Notes: generated by a model not told the origin, from the letters alone. A stretch of 64,000 nucleotides of DNA from Curvibacter cyanobacteriorum (GCF_028649475.1 NZ_JAQSIP010000003.1:434001-498000), one strand, 5' to 3'; numbered from the stretch's first letter, positions 27,105 to 36,689 are shown. Numbers and translations are program-made.

Positions 27105-28763
27105 ATGACTTCGATCTACGACCAGGATCTGCCCCGCAATGAAGCCAACTTTGCCCCGCTGTCACCGCTGGGCTTCATCGAGCGGGCCGCCCTGGTCTAC
27201 CCGGATCGGCTGGCCGTGGTGCATGGGCGAGGCGCGCAGGCCCTGCGCCGTACCTGGGCCCAGACCTACGCCCGCTGCCGTCGGCTGGCCAGCGCCTTGC
27301 GTCAGGCCGGCATCGGCAAGAACGACACCGTCGCCGTGATGTTGCCCAACACCCCGCCCATGGTTGAAGCCCACTTTGGCGTGCCCATGGCCGGCGCCGT
27401 GCTGAACGCACTGAACACCCGCCTGGACGCTGAGACCATCGCCTTCATGCTGGACCATGGCGAGGCCAAGGCGGTCATCGTCGACCCCGAATTCACCCCG
27501 GTCATGCAAAAGGCCCTGGCGCTGCGCCAATCGTCCCTGCCGGTGCAGGTCATCGAGGTCGAAGACGCGCTGTATGGCCCGGCACCGGTCCGCCTGGGGG
27601 GCCTGGACTACGAGGCTTTCCTGGCCGGCGGCGACGCTGACTACGCCTGGGAGGGGCCTGCCGACGAATGGGACGCCATCGCCTTGAACTACACCAGCGG
27701 CACCACCGGCAACCCCAAGGGCGTGGTCTACCACCACCGGGGCGCGGCAGTGAACGCGATCTCCAACGTGCTGGAATGGGACATGCCCAAGCACGCGGTC
27801 TACCTCTGGACCCTGCCGATGTTCCACTGCAATGGCTGGTGCTTTCCGTGGACGGTGGCGGCGCGTGCCGGCGTCAACGTGTGCCTGCGCCGGGTCGAGC
27901 CCGAGGCCATTTTCGGCATGATGCGCGAGCACGGCGTGACCCACTACTGTGGCGCGCCCATCGTCCACGGCCTGCTGGTCAATGCGCCCGCGGCCCTCAA
28001 AGAAGGCCTGCCCCAGGGCGTCAAGGCCATGGTGGCCGGGGCGGCGCCGCCGGCCTCGATGATCGAGGGCATGGAGGCACTGGGCTTTGACCTGACCCAC
28101 GTCTACGGCCTGACCGAGGTCTATGGCCCGGCCACCGTGTGTGCCAAACACGAGGCCTGGGACCAGCTCGACATTGGCGAGCGGGCCCGCCTGAACGCGC
28201 GCCAGGGCGTGCGCTACCACCTGCAGCGCGAGGTCCAGGTGCTCAACCAGGACAGCCTGACCCCGGTGCCACACGATGGCGAGACCATGGGCGAGATCAT
28301 GTTCCGCGGCAACATCGCCATGAAGGGCTACCTGAAGAACCCCCAGGCGACGGCCGAGGCCTTTGCCGGCGGCTGGTTCCACAGTGGCGACCTGGCGGTG
28401 CAGTACCCCGACGGCTACATCAAGATCAAGGACCGCAGCAAGGACATCATCATCTCGGGCGGCGAGAACATCTCTTCGATCGAGGTCGAGGACGTGCTCT
28501 ACCGCCACCCCGATGTGCTGGCCGCCGCCGTGGTGGCCAAGCCCGACGCGCGTTGGGGGGAAACCCCCTGCGCCTTTGTCGAACTCAAGGCGGGCGCCGA
28601 GACCACGCCCGAGGACATCGTGGCGCACTGCAAGAAGCACCTCGCGGGCTTCAAGGTGCCGCGCGCGGTGGTGTTTGGCGAACTGCCCAAGACCAGCACC
28701 GGCAAGATCCAGAAGTTCGAGCTGCGCCGCCAGGCGGGTTCGGCCACCGCCATCGACGTTTGA
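27105..28763 (+). CDS. AMP-forming acyl-CoA synthetase (DmdB/medium-chain type)
   Basis: This 552-residue protein belongs to the ANL adenylating enzymes. It shows the P-loop YTSGTTGNPKGVVYHHRG, the second core motif THVYGLTEVYGPAT, the YPDGYIKIKDRSKDIIISGG hinge region and the terminal catalytic Lys in PKTSTGKIQKFEL. These enzymes activate a carboxylic acid with ATP and join it to CoA. The N-terminal pattern (LSPLGFIERAALVYPDRLAV) fits the group that includes DmdB, acting on short or medium-chain acids such as methylmercaptopropionate. The exact substrate is open. It has its own leader after the cyclase gene and a GGAG site before the ATG. Confidence 0.92.
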   Translation: MTSIYDQDLPRNEANFAPLSPLGFIERAALVYPDRLAVVHGRGAQALRRTWAQTYARCRRLASALRQAGIGKNDTVAVMLPNTPPMVEAHFGVPMAGAVLNALNTRLDAETIAFMLDHGEAKAVIVDPEFTPVMQKALALRQSSLPVQVIEVEDALYGPAPVRLGGLDYEAFLAGGDADYAWEGPADEWDAIALNYTSGTTGNPKGVVYHHRGAAVNAISNVLEWDMPKHAVYLWTLPMFHCNGWCFPWTVAARAGVNVCLRRVEPEAIFGMMREHGVTHYCGAPIVHGLLVNAPAALKEGLPQGVKAMVAGAAPPASMIEGMEALGFDLTHVYGLTEVYGPATVCAKHEAWDQLDIGERARLNARQGVRYHLQREVQVLNQDSLTPVPHDGETMGEIMFRGNIAMKGYLKNPQATAEAFAGGWFHSGDLAVQYPDGYIKIKDRSKDIIISGGENISSIEVEDVLYRHPDVLAAAVVAKPDARWGETPCAFVELKAGAETTPEDIVAHCKKHLAGFKVPRAVVFGELPKTSTGKIQKFELRRQAGSATAIDV

Positions 28764-28892
28764 AGCCCTGAGGCCGGTGCAGACCGGCGCAGACCCCGGC
28801 GCCGCTGCGCCAAACCGCTGGCTGGCTTCGCTCCCGCCCGTGGTGCCAGGGCCTCGCCGCGGACCTGGGCCAGGGGCAGGGGCAGGGCCGGA

Positions 28893-30563
28893 TCAGCCGT
28901 CGCGCTGCGGCCCGGCGCGGCCGTCCTCCACCACAAAACGGGCCAGTGGGCGCAGCGGGCTGTCGGCGCGGCCCGGGTCGTCCACCGCCATCAGCGTGGT
29001 GTGCCAGCGCTGTGGGTTCAGCTCGACCAGGGCGTAGCCGCGTTGCTCGGGGTTGGCCAGCAGCACGTGCGGGTTGTTCTGTTGCAGGGCCTGGGCCCGT
29101 GCCAGCGTGGCGCCGGAGTGGGAGCTGATCGAGGTGCCGCAGAACTCGCTGGCCAGCACGGCCGAGTCGGGGCGCGTCGGGTCGGCCTGCACCTGGCAGA
29201 CGTAGTTCTGGTGGATGTCGCCCCCGATCAGCACCGTGTTGCGGGGCGGCGTGGCCTGCAGCGTGTCCAGCAGGCGCTGGCGCGCGGCGGGGTAGCCGTC
29301 CCACGGGTCGGTCGGGGTGGGTTCGTCGGCCTGCGCGGCGGCGCTGGCGCCGCCATAGTGGCGCGGCGAAAAAAGCGTTTGCTGGGCCAGCACGGTCCAG
29401 CGCGGGCCCCCCGCCGAGTGGTCTTGCGCCAGGCCCTGGGCCAGCCATTGCTCCTGGGCCGGGCCCAACAGGCTGCGGCCGGGGTCGCGCAGTTCGGCGC
29501 AGCGGCTGGGCCGCACGGTGCCGGCGCTGCTGTCGCTGGGATGGCGGCAGGCCTGCACGGCCCGGTACTGGCGGTCGTCCAGCACATGAAAGCGGGCCAG
29601 GCGGCCAAAGGTGTGGCGTTGGTACAGGCGCAGCGCATCGGCCTGGTTCAGGCCTTGCAGGCCCTGCACCAGCACCGAGGCGGGCAGCGGCATGTTCTCG
29701 TAAAAGGCCTGGTAAGCCGCGCTGCGCTGGGCCAGGAAGTCGGCGCTTGCGCCTTCGCGGCCTTGCACGCCGGCGTAGTCGTTTTCGACCTCGTGGTCGT
29801 CCCAGGTCAGCAGCCAAGGGCAGGCGGCATGGGCAGCCTGCAGGTCGGGGTCGCTTTTGTGCAGGGCGTAGCGGTCGCGGTAGTCGGCCAGGCTGACGGC
29901 CCGGCGCAGGCTGTGCACCCGGTGGATGGGCGGCGTCGCCTGCGGTGCCACGCCGCCCCGCGGCGAGGCGTACTCGTAGATGTAGTCACCCAGAAACACC
30001 ACCAGGTCCAGCGCCTGTGCCGCGGCATGGCGCCAGGCCGCGTAGTAGCCGTGCTCCCAGCGCTGGCACGAGGCAAAGGCCAAGCGCAGCCGGGGGGCCA
30101 GGGTGTCGGGCGCGGGCAGGGTGCGGGTGCGGCCCACCGGGCTGACGGCATCGCCGACCAGAAAGCGGTAGTGGAACCAGCGGTCCGCGGGCAGGCCTTG
30201 CAGTTCGACGTGCACGGCTTGGCCCAGGGCGGCCTGGGTGTCGGTCTGGCCGCGTTGCACGACGCGCTGAAAGCCCTCGTCCTCGGCCAGTTCCCAGCGC
30301 ACCGACAGCGCGCGCGGGTCCAGCGGGTCGGCCACATGGAGTCGGGTCCAGAGCACCACGCCGTGGTGGCTGGGGCTGCCGCTGGCGACACCGCAGGCAA
30401 AGGGCGGATCGGCCAGCCTTGGGTGGCGGCCCGTTTGGGCCCCGGCCTGCCAGGGTTGCAGGGTGGCGCTGAGCAGCAGGGCCTGCAGCCAGTCACGCCG
30501 ATTCAGGCCGCCGCGCGGGTCGGTGCCGGCGGGCCCCAGGGCCCGATCAGGCCGCCACGACAC
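28893..30563 (-). CDS. phoD: PhoD-type alkaline phosphatase/phosphodiesterase, Tat-exported
   Basis: The product matches PhoD phosphatases: RLRLAFASCQRWEHGYYAAW, DLVVFLGDYIYEY, LLTWDDHEVENDYAG and VLIGGDIHQNYVCQV carry the Fe/Ca metal ligands. A twin-arginine signal is visible near the N-terminus (LNRRDWLQALLLSA, cleavage after AGAQ), which fits the Tat route of PhoD. No ATG is close: the GTG at 30563 gives 556 residues and overlaps the end of the upstream diguanylate cyclase gene by 17 nt, so this start is a best guess; longer frames run deep into that gene. PhoD releases phosphate from phosphomono- or diesters outside the cytoplasm, typically under phosphate starvation; no Pho box was identified. 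Confidence 0.88.
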   Translation of the reverse strand: MSWRPDRALGPAGTDPRGGLNRRDWLQALLLSATLQPWQAGAQTGRHPRLADPPFACGVASGSPSHHGVVLWTRLHVADPLDPRALSVRWELAEDEGFQRVVQRGQTDTQAALGQAVHVELQGLPADRWFHYRFLVGDAVSPVGRTRTLPAPDTLAPRLRLAFASCQRWEHGYYAAWRHAAAQALDLVVFLGDYIYEYASPRGGVAPQATPPIHRVHSLRRAVSLADYRDRYALHKSDPDLQAAHAACPWLLTWDDHEVENDYAGVQGREGASADFLAQRSAAYQAFYENMPLPASVLVQGLQGLNQADALRLYQRHTFGRLARFHVLDDRQYRAVQACRHPSDSSAGTVRPSRCAELRDPGRSLLGPAQEQWLAQGLAQDHSAGGPRWTVLAQQTLFSPRHYGGASAAAQADEPTPTDPWDGYPAARQRLLDTLQATPPRNTVLIGGDIHQNYVCQVQADPTRPDSAVLASEFCGTSISSHSGATLARAQALQQNNPHVLLANPEQRGYALVELNPQRWHTTLMAVDDPGRADSPLRPLARFVVEDGRAGPQRDG

Positions 30564-32070
30564 GGTTCTTGCCCGAGCGTTTGGCCAGGTACATCGCCTG
30601 GTCGGCCCGCTTGATGGCTTCGGTGGTGTCTTCTTCGGCGCCCACCTGGGCCACACCCGCGCTGAAGGTGATCAGCACTTTCTCGTTGTCTTTGAGGAAG
30701 TACTTCTTGGTCAGTTCGCGCTGCAGCCGCTTCATGACCTCGACGCCCTTGTCCTGGTCGGTGTCGGGCAGCACCACCAAGAACTCCTCGCCACCGTAAC
30801 GGGCCAGGCTGTCTTGCGGCCGGATGGCGCTGCGCGCCACCTGCACCAGGTGCAGCAGCGCGGCGTCACCGGTGTCGTGGCCCAGGGTGTCGTTGAGTTT
30901 CTTGAAGTTGTCGAGGTCGAGCAGGGCCACGCACATGGGGGTGTCCTGGCGGCGCGCGCGCGCGATCTCGCGGGTCAGGGTTTCGTCCAGGCCCTTGCGG
31001 TTCAGGGCCCCGGTCAGCGGGTCGTGGCGAGCTTGCGAGCTGGCGCGGTCCAGTTCTTCCTGCATGCGGCGCAGCGCGGCGTCGGCTTGCTCGGTGCGCT
31101 CGCGCATCTCGCGCAGTTCGTCACGCATGTGCAGGGTGTCGATGGACATCGAGCGCGTGGCCTGGATGGCCTCTTGCAGCACCGGGGTGATGTCGGCCAG
31201 GGTTTCGGCGCTTTCCAGCTGGCGCGCGCAGTGCTCGATGGTGCCCTGGTAGCTGCCGCTGTGCTCGGTCATGGTGGACAGCCTGTCGATGAAGGCGGCC
31301 AGCATCTGCTTCATCTGGTCTTGCGCCTCGAGGGCGCGGGCCTTGGCCTCGGACTGCTTGAAGATCACGTCCTTGAGGCGGGCCTGCACATCGTCGAGGC
31401 GGCGCAGCGTCAGGGGCGGCGTGGTGGCATTGACCAGCGCGTCGATCTGGCCCTTGAGCCAGCGGTCGTCGACCGCCAGTTCGCCGATGTTGGTGAACAG
31501 CAGGTGCAACAGCGCCAGCAAGGTGCTCTTGATGGCGAGCTGGTCTTCCGAGGCAAACGACAGCCGAAAGCTCAGGTTGCCCAGCATCAGCTTGAGCGTG
31601 GCGGCCTCGGCCGCGGGCTGGCGGGCGTAGTGCAGCAGTTGCTCGGCCTGCTGCTGCAGGCGTGGGTCGTCGGCGCCGACCATGGGCAGGATGTTCTCGA
31701 CCAGGCGGGCAATCTGCTCACGCAATTCACCCATCAGCTCTTCGCTGATCACGGACTTGTCTTGCAGGTGCGAGGGCGTGGCCACCAGCGGTTGGGTGGC
31801 CAGGCCAACCAGGGCCGCCTGCACCCCCACCCAACTGCGCTGGCTGATGGCGGTGTCGTATTGGGTCAGCAGGCGTTGCTGGGCTGGGGTCTGGCCCGGC
31901 AGCACGCGGCCAATGCCGCGCAGCGCTTCTTCAGGGAAGTTGGCCACATGGCGGGTGCCCGCCACTTCATGGAACAGGGCCTGGTAGTTCTCAGGCGAGG
32001 GGATCAGCTTGCGCAGGGAAAGCTGCTTGAGCGTTTCCTTGGCGATGTCATAAGGCGAGCGGTCGGCCAT
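30547..32070 (-). CDS. Soluble diguanylate cyclase with long helical N-terminus
   Basis: The 507-residue protein has no signal peptide or membrane helix. About 340 N-terminal residues are mainly helical (SPYDIAKETLKQLSLRKL at the start, coiled-coil-like RMQEELDRASSQARHDPLTG at the junction). The C-terminal GGDEF domain has the active variant GGEEF and an RPQD I-site five residues upstream, so it should make c-di-GMP and be feedback-inhibited. I do not recognise a named sensor in the N-terminal half. Its stop overlaps the start proposed for phoD, suggesting joint transcription. Confidence 0.92.
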   Translation of the reverse strand: MADRSPYDIAKETLKQLSLRKLIPSPENYQALFHEVAGTRHVANFPEEALRGIGRVLPGQTPAQQRLLTQYDTAISQRSWVGVQAALVGLATQPLVATPSHLQDKSVISEELMGELREQIARLVENILPMVGADDPRLQQQAEQLLHYARQPAAEAATLKLMLGNLSFRLSFASEDQLAIKSTLLALLHLLFTNIGELAVDDRWLKGQIDALVNATTPPLTLRRLDDVQARLKDVIFKQSEAKARALEAQDQMKQMLAAFIDRLSTMTEHSGSYQGTIEHCARQLESAETLADITPVLQEAIQATRSMSIDTLHMRDELREMRERTEQADAALRRMQEELDRASSQARHDPLTGALNRKGLDETLTREIARARRQDTPMCVALLDLDNFKKLNDTLGHDTGDAALLHLVQVARSAIRPQDSLARYGGEEFLVVLPDTDQDKGVEVMKRLQRELTKKYFLKDNEKVLITFSAGVAQVGAEEDTTEAIKRADQAMYLAKRSGKNRVVAA

Positions 32071-32115
32071 GGGGGTGTTGTGCGGTGCGCCAAAAAGAGG
32101 TGACAGGATAACGCC

Positions 32116-33201
32116 CTAGCGCCCCTTCTGGGCGGCTGGGGGGGCGTCCAGGACGCGGTCTTTGAGCTGTCGGGCCACTTGGCTCAGGGTCTCGGGGTCG
32201 AGTTGGGCCAGTGGCAGGGTCTGCCGGGCGCTCCAGCCGTGCAGGTGGGCCGCTTGGGACCGGGCGTACTGGGGGTCGTAGTGGCGGGTGATGAGCTGCT
32301 CGAACAAGGGGGGCAGTTGCGCCAGGCGGGCCCAGTCCTGCCATTGCAAAAGGGTGTCGTGGCCATGCAGGGTGCGCAGCGGGGCCAGTTGCTGGGCCAG
32401 GGCCTCGCCGTGCTCGGCCAGGTAGGCGTAGTCTTGCAGCAAGAAGGCCAGCCGCGCGGCCTTGGGGGCGGTGAGCTCGAGGCAGGGCGCCGCGCGCAGC
32501 GCCGCCAGCAGGGGGTTGGGCACCGACAGCTGGCCGATCTTGCGGCTTTCCGCTTCGATCCAGACCGGCCGGGCGGGGTCGAAACCTTCGATCGCCACCG
32601 CCAAAGCGGTCTCAAACGCCTTTTGCGAGGGCTGTGGTTGGCCTGGCCAGGCCCCCAGCAGCGAACCCTTGTGGCGTGCCAGTTGCTCCAGGTCCAGCAC
32701 CTGGGCGCCTTCGCGCGCCAGCGCCTGCAGCAGCCGGGTTTTGGCCGTGCCGGTGGCGCCCGCCAGCACCTGCCAGCGCAAGGTGGGGCTGTGGCTGGCC
32801 AGGGTGTCGATGACGTGCTGTCGCCAGCGCTTGTAGCCACCGGCCACCTGCTGGGCATCCCAGCCCACCAGGCGCAGCCAGGCAACCATCGAGCCACTGC
32901 GCAAGCCGCCGCGCCAGCAGTAGACCAGCGGCTTCCAATCGGCGGGGCGGTCGGCAAAGTGCTCGCGCAGGTGGCGTGCCAGGTTGGCCGCCACCAGGGC
33001 GCCACCGACGCGCCGGGCCTCGAAGGCGCCTTGCTGTTTGTAGAGCGTGCCGACGGTGCGGCGTTCCTCGTCGTCGAGCGCCGGGCAGTTGATCGCCCCG
33101 GGGACATGGTCCAGCGCAAACTCGGCGGGCGAGCGCGCGTCGATCAAGGTGTCGAACTGGTGTCGTTCGGTGATGGGCACCGGCCCGCGCCAGGCGGTCA
33201 T
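32116..33201 (-). CDS. mnmH: tRNA 2-selenouridine synthase MnmH (SelU)
   Basis: From the ATG at 33201 the protein is 361 residues. An N-terminal rhodanese domain has the catalytic Cys95 in YCWRGGLRSGSMVAWL, and a P-loop (LAGATGTAKTRLL) follows, the two-part layout of MnmH. The enzyme geranylates and then selenates 2-thiouridine at the wobble position of Lys, Glu and Gln tRNAs, using selenophosphate. It is divergent from selD with only 36 nt between the starts, so supply and use of selenophosphate are probably regulated together. An in-frame extension to 33276 would overlap selD and is unlikely. Confidence 0.94.
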   Translation of the reverse strand: MTAWRGPVPITERHQFDTLIDARSPAEFALDHVPGAINCPALDDEERRTVGTLYKQQGAFEARRVGGALVAANLARHLREHFADRPADWKPLVYCWRGGLRSGSMVAWLRLVGWDAQQVAGGYKRWRQHVIDTLASHSPTLRWQVLAGATGTAKTRLLQALAREGAQVLDLEQLARHKGSLLGAWPGQPQPSQKAFETALAVAIEGFDPARPVWIEAESRKIGQLSVPNPLLAALRAAPCLELTAPKAARLAFLLQDYAYLAEHGEALAQQLAPLRTLHGHDTLLQWQDWARLAQLPPLFEQLITRHYDPQYARSQAAHLHGWSARQTLPLAQLDPETLSQVARQLKDRVLDAPPAAQKGR

Positions 33202-33237
33202 GATCGAGGCCGATTCAAATTGACGCCAAAATAAGCC

Positions 33238-34296
33238 ATGAGCACCTCTTTGCCAGCATTGACCCAGTTTTCCCACGGCGGTGGTTGCGGTTGCAAGATC
33301 GCGCCGGGTTTGTTGAGCGAGATTTTGTCACGCGCGCCGCGCGGCCTGATGCCCCCTGAGCTGATGGTCGGCCTGGAGACCAGTGACGACGCGGCGGTGT
33401 ACCGCCTCAACGACACGCAGGCCCTGGTGGCGACGACGGACTTTTTCACCCCCATCGTCGACGATCCGCGCGACTTCGGTCGCATTGCGGCCACCAACGC
33501 GCTGTCCGACATCTACGCCATGGGCGCCACCCCCATCCTGGCGCTGGCGCTGGTGGGCATGCCGATCGCCAAGCTGTCGGCCGAGGCGATTGGCGAGGTG
33601 CTGGCCGGAGGGGCCGAGGTCTGCCGGGCCGCGGGCATCCCGATCGCGGGCGGGCATTCCATCGACCTGCTGGAACCCATTTACGGCTTGGTGGCCCTGG
33701 GCTTGGTGCACCCCGACCGCGTGCGTCGCAATGCCGATGCGCAGCCGGGCGATGTGCTGGTGCTGGGCAAGCCGCTGGGGGTGGGCATCTTGTCGGCCGC
33801 CCTCAAGAAGGGGGTGTTGGACGCCGCAGGCTACGCCGAGATGCTGGCCCACACCACCCAGTTGAACCGCGTGGGTTCGCGCCTGGGGGGCCTGGTCGGG
33901 GTGCATGCGATGACCGATGTGACCGGCTTCGGCCTGGCAGGCCACCTGCTCGAGGTGTGCCGGGGCTCGGGCGTGGTGGCCGAGGTTCGGCTGGCTGAGC
34001 TGCCCCTGATCGAGGCCGCTGTGGCCTGGGCCCGCGAGGGCGTGGTCACCGGAGCGTCGGCGCGCAACTGGGCTGCCTACGGCCACCAGGTGCTTTGGCC
34101 GAGATGGGCAGAGCCGTGGCAGCAGGCGCTGGTGTCGGACCCGCAGACCAGCGGCGGGCTGCTGGTCAGCTGTGCACCCGAGGCCGCCGCGGCGGTGCTG
34201 GCCGCTTTCCAGGAAGACGGTTTTGCCCAGGCCAGTGTGATCGGCAGGCTGCAGGCGGTGGCACCCGAGGGCGCGCCGGGGCTGCACTTTGTCTGA
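33238..34296 (+). CDS. selD: Selenide, water dikinase SelD
   Basis: The 352-residue protein begins like E. coli SelD, with HGGGCGCK placing Cys17, Cys19 and Lys20 at the catalytic loop; position 17 is Cys, not selenocysteine. Further SelD segments are TTDFFTPIVDDPRDFGRIAA, SDIYAMGATP and MTDVTGFGLAGHLLEV. SelD makes selenophosphate from selenide and ATP. With mnmH divergent next door and no selA, selB or selC seen in the window, the local use is selenouridine in tRNA; selenoprotein synthesis genes could exist elsewhere. Confidence 0.96.
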   Translation: MSTSLPALTQFSHGGGCGCKIAPGLLSEILSRAPRGLMPPELMVGLETSDDAAVYRLNDTQALVATTDFFTPIVDDPRDFGRIAATNALSDIYAMGATPILALALVGMPIAKLSAEAIGEVLAGGAEVCRAAGIPIAGGHSIDLLEPIYGLVALGLVHPDRVRRNADAQPGDVLVLGKPLGVGILSAALKKGVLDAAGYAEMLAHTTQLNRVGSRLGGLVGVHAMTDVTGFGLAGHLLEVCRGSGVVAEVRLAELPLIEAAVAWAREGVVTGASARNWAAYGHQVLWPRWAEPWQQALVSDPQTSGGLLVSCAPEAAAAVLAAFQEDGFAQASVIGRLQAVAPEGAPGLHFV

Positions 34297-34300
34297 GCCG

Positions 34301-34456
34301 ATGCCCCCCTGGGGCGTGGACGCGGCCGAGGGCGCCAGCGATGCGCCCTGGGGCGGACGCTGGTCGGACTGGCAGGGCTGGGCTTACCGCGTTGCCGCCT
34401 GGACCTTGCTGCACCTCGGAGAGGATGCGGCCAGCCTCGCGTTCTTGTTTTGCTGA
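34301..34456 (+). CDS. Possible small Trp-rich ORF after selD
   Basis: An ATG four nt after the selD stop opens a 51-residue frame (MPPWGVDAAEGASDAPWGGR at its start, ending LAFLFC) with six Trp residues. Close spacing to selD would allow translational coupling. I recognise no family, there is no clear ribosome site of its own beyond the selD end, and GC-rich DNA gives such frames by chance. It is listed as a candidate only; the sequence up to 34502 holds nothing else I can name. Confidence 0.25.
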   Translation: MPPWGVDAAEGASDAPWGGRWSDWQGWAYRVAAWTLLHLGEDAASLAFLFC

Positions 34457-34502
34457 AGAGCGGCTGGGCCTCTGATGGGGGCCTGGACCGGTTGGAGTCC
34501 GC

Positions 34503-36497
34503 TCAGGGCGCCAGGGTGTCTGGTCGGGGCTGGCGGCTGTCTTGCTGCGCCAGGTGCGTCCAGTCGACCACCGGGTCGCTGGGCTCGTAACCGCTGACCA
34601 GGGCCACCATCTGCTCGCGAATGGCCAGCGCATCGTGCCGGTTCAGGGCCTCGCGCAGTGTGGCCAGCCGGTGCTGCAGTTCGGGCCAGGGCAGAAAGTC
34701 CTCGCGCGCCTTCATGATGCGCGGGTGCTGGGTGGGCTCGGGGTGATCGCCAATCAGCAATTCTTCATAGAGCTTTTCGCCGGGGCGCAGGCCGGTGATC
34801 TCGATCTCGATGTCACCATCCGGGGTCTGAGCGTCGCGGATCGTCAGGCCCGACAGTTCCACCATCTTGCGAGCCAGGTCCTGGATGCGCACCGGTTGCC
34901 CCATGTCGAGCAGGAACACGTCGCCGCCCCGGGCCATGGCGCCCGCCTGGATCACCAACTGCGCGGCCTCGGGGATGGTCATGAAGTAGCGTGTGATGTC
35001 CGGGTGGGTCAGGGTGATGGGGCCGCCCGCTTTGATCTGGCGCCGGAACAGGGGCACCACCGAACCCGAAGACCCCAGCACATTGCCGAAGCGCACCATG
35101 CTGAAGCAGGTGGGCCCCACGCTGGGGGCGACGCCAGCGGCGCCCGCCCGGTCGGCTGCCAGCCCCTGCAGCACCATCTCGGCCAGGCGCTTGCTGGCGC
35201 CCATGATGTTGGTGGGGCGCACGGCCTTGTCGGTGCTGATCAGCACAAAGCGCTCCACGCCGTGCTGCTGGGCCACGCGGGCGCAGGTCCAGGTGCCCCA
35301 GACGTTGTTCTTGAGGCCCTCGGCCGGGTTGTGCTCGACCAGGGGCACGTGCTTGTAGGCGGCCGCGTGGTAGATGGTGTCGGGCCGCCAGGTGGCCATG
35401 ATTTCGCTCAGGCGGTCGGCGTCCTGCACCGACGCCAGCAGCGGCAGCAGCTGCGTCGGGCTGGCGTCGGCACCACCGGCTTGCAGCTGTTGCCAGCCCT
35501 GCAGTTCCTGGTGGATCTGGTAGAGCGCGAACTCATTGAGGTCCAGCAGCAGCAGCAGGCGCGGCTGCCCCTGCAGGATCTGGCGGCACAGCTCGCTGCC
35601 GATCGAGCCCCCGGCACCGGTCACCAGCACCACCTTGTGGCGCACATGGCGGTGCAGCAGTTCGGTGTCCGGCGCCACCGGGTCGCGGCCCAGCAGGTCT
35701 TCGATGTCCAGCTCGCGCAGGTCGCTCACCTGCACCCGGCCCTGGGCCAGGTCCAGCAGGTTGGGCAGGGTGCGCACGGACACCTGGGCCCGGCTGGCGC
35801 GCAGCAAGATGTCGTTGCGCCGCTGCCGCGTGGCCGACGGCACGGCCAACAAGATGGTGTGGATGCGGTGCTTTTGCACGCAACTCTCGAGCTGCTGGGG
35901 GTCATGGATGGGCAGGCCGCTCAGCGTCTGGCCGTGCAGCCGCTCGTCGTCGTCGAGGAAGCCCACGGCCTGCATTTCGTGGCTGGCCGACAGCGCATCG
36001 GCCAACTGGCGGCCCGCTGCACCGGCGCCGTAGATCAGCACCCGCGGCAGCTGGGCGCGTTGCAGTTTGCTTTGGTACAGCCCGCTGAGCCAATAGCGTG
36101 CCACCAGGCGCGAACCGCCGACTGCCAGCAACAGCAGCATCGGCTGCAACAGGCCCACGGTGCGCGGCACCCCGGACACGCTGATCAAGGTGAAGGCCAT
36201 GGCGTAGAGCACGCCGTACACGGCCACCGCGCGGATCACCGTCATCAGCGCCGACCAGCCTGCGTAACGGAAGATGGCGCGGTACAAACCATGCACCACA
36301 AAGATGGGCAGGGCCAGCGCGGGCGACAGGCCGATGGCCAGCCATTGGCCTTCGCGTGGCACGATCCAGGTTTCGTAGCGCAAGCTCATGGCCAGCCACA
36401 CCGTGAGCGCGCACAGCAGGGCGTCCACGCTCAGCGCCAGCACCCGCTTGGCCGGGCGCGGCAGGTCGATCAGGAATTCGGTGAAGGCCTTGAACAT
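34503..36497 (-). CDS. Membrane NDP-sugar dehydratase/epimerase, WbpM/PglF/CapD-like
   Basis: The ATG at 36497 gives MFKAFTEFLIDLPRPAKR and 664 residues. Four N-terminal membrane helices precede a CoA-binding-like Rossmann segment (LIYGAGAAGRQLADAL) and a second NAD domain (VLVTGAGGSIGSELCRQI). The short-chain dehydrogenase active site has STDKAVRPTNIMGASKR, with Met where extended SDRs have Tyr, the mark of the WbpM/FlaA1 group of UDP-GlcNAc 4,6-dehydratases. Such enzymes make deoxy-amino sugars for O-antigen, capsule or protein glycans. It is the last gene of the minus-strand polysaccharide block. Confidence 0.9.
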   Translation of the reverse strand: MFKAFTEFLIDLPRPAKRVLALSVDALLCALTVWLAMSLRYETWIVPREGQWLAIGLSPALALPIFVVHGLYRAIFRYAGWSALMTVIRAVAVYGVLYAMAFTLISVSGVPRTVGLLQPMLLLLAVGGSRLVARYWLSGLYQSKLQRAQLPRVLIYGAGAAGRQLADALSASHEMQAVGFLDDDERLHGQTLSGLPIHDPQQLESCVQKHRIHTILLAVPSATRQRRNDILLRASRAQVSVRTLPNLLDLAQGRVQVSDLRELDIEDLLGRDPVAPDTELLHRHVRHKVVLVTGAGGSIGSELCRQILQGQPRLLLLLDLNEFALYQIHQELQGWQQLQAGGADASPTQLLPLLASVQDADRLSEIMATWRPDTIYHAAAYKHVPLVEHNPAEGLKNNVWGTWTCARVAQQHGVERFVLISTDKAVRPTNIMGASKRLAEMVLQGLAADRAGAAGVAPSVGPTCFSMVRFGNVLGSSGSVVPLFRRQIKAGGPITLTHPDITRYFMTIPEAAQLVIQAGAMARGGDVFLLDMGQPVRIQDLARKMVELSGLTIRDAQTPDGDIEIEITGLRPGEKLYEELLIGDHPEPTQHPRIMKAREDFLPWPELQHRLATLREALNRHDALAIREQMVALVSGYEPSDPVVDWTHLAQQDSRQPRPDTLAP

Positions 36498-36689
36498 GGC
36501 GAAGGGCAGCAGGCAAAGTGCGGGGCAGCGTAACCCGCCATCATAGGGCTTGGCGCACCGCAAGCGAGGCGGCCCCGCGTGCGGAACGCCCGAAGTGCCC
36601 GCCCCCTACGCTTGGTTGGCGCCAGGTCAAGCCGAGCCGCCCGTCTCAGCGTTGGGCGGGCACACGGTCAGGCCGAAGGTTGGCCCGGG

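Noticed and set aside
33238-34296. SelD considered as a selenoprotein with in-frame TGA
   Set aside because: The catalytic position 17 is encoded as Cys (TGC-type) and the frame has no internal TGA.
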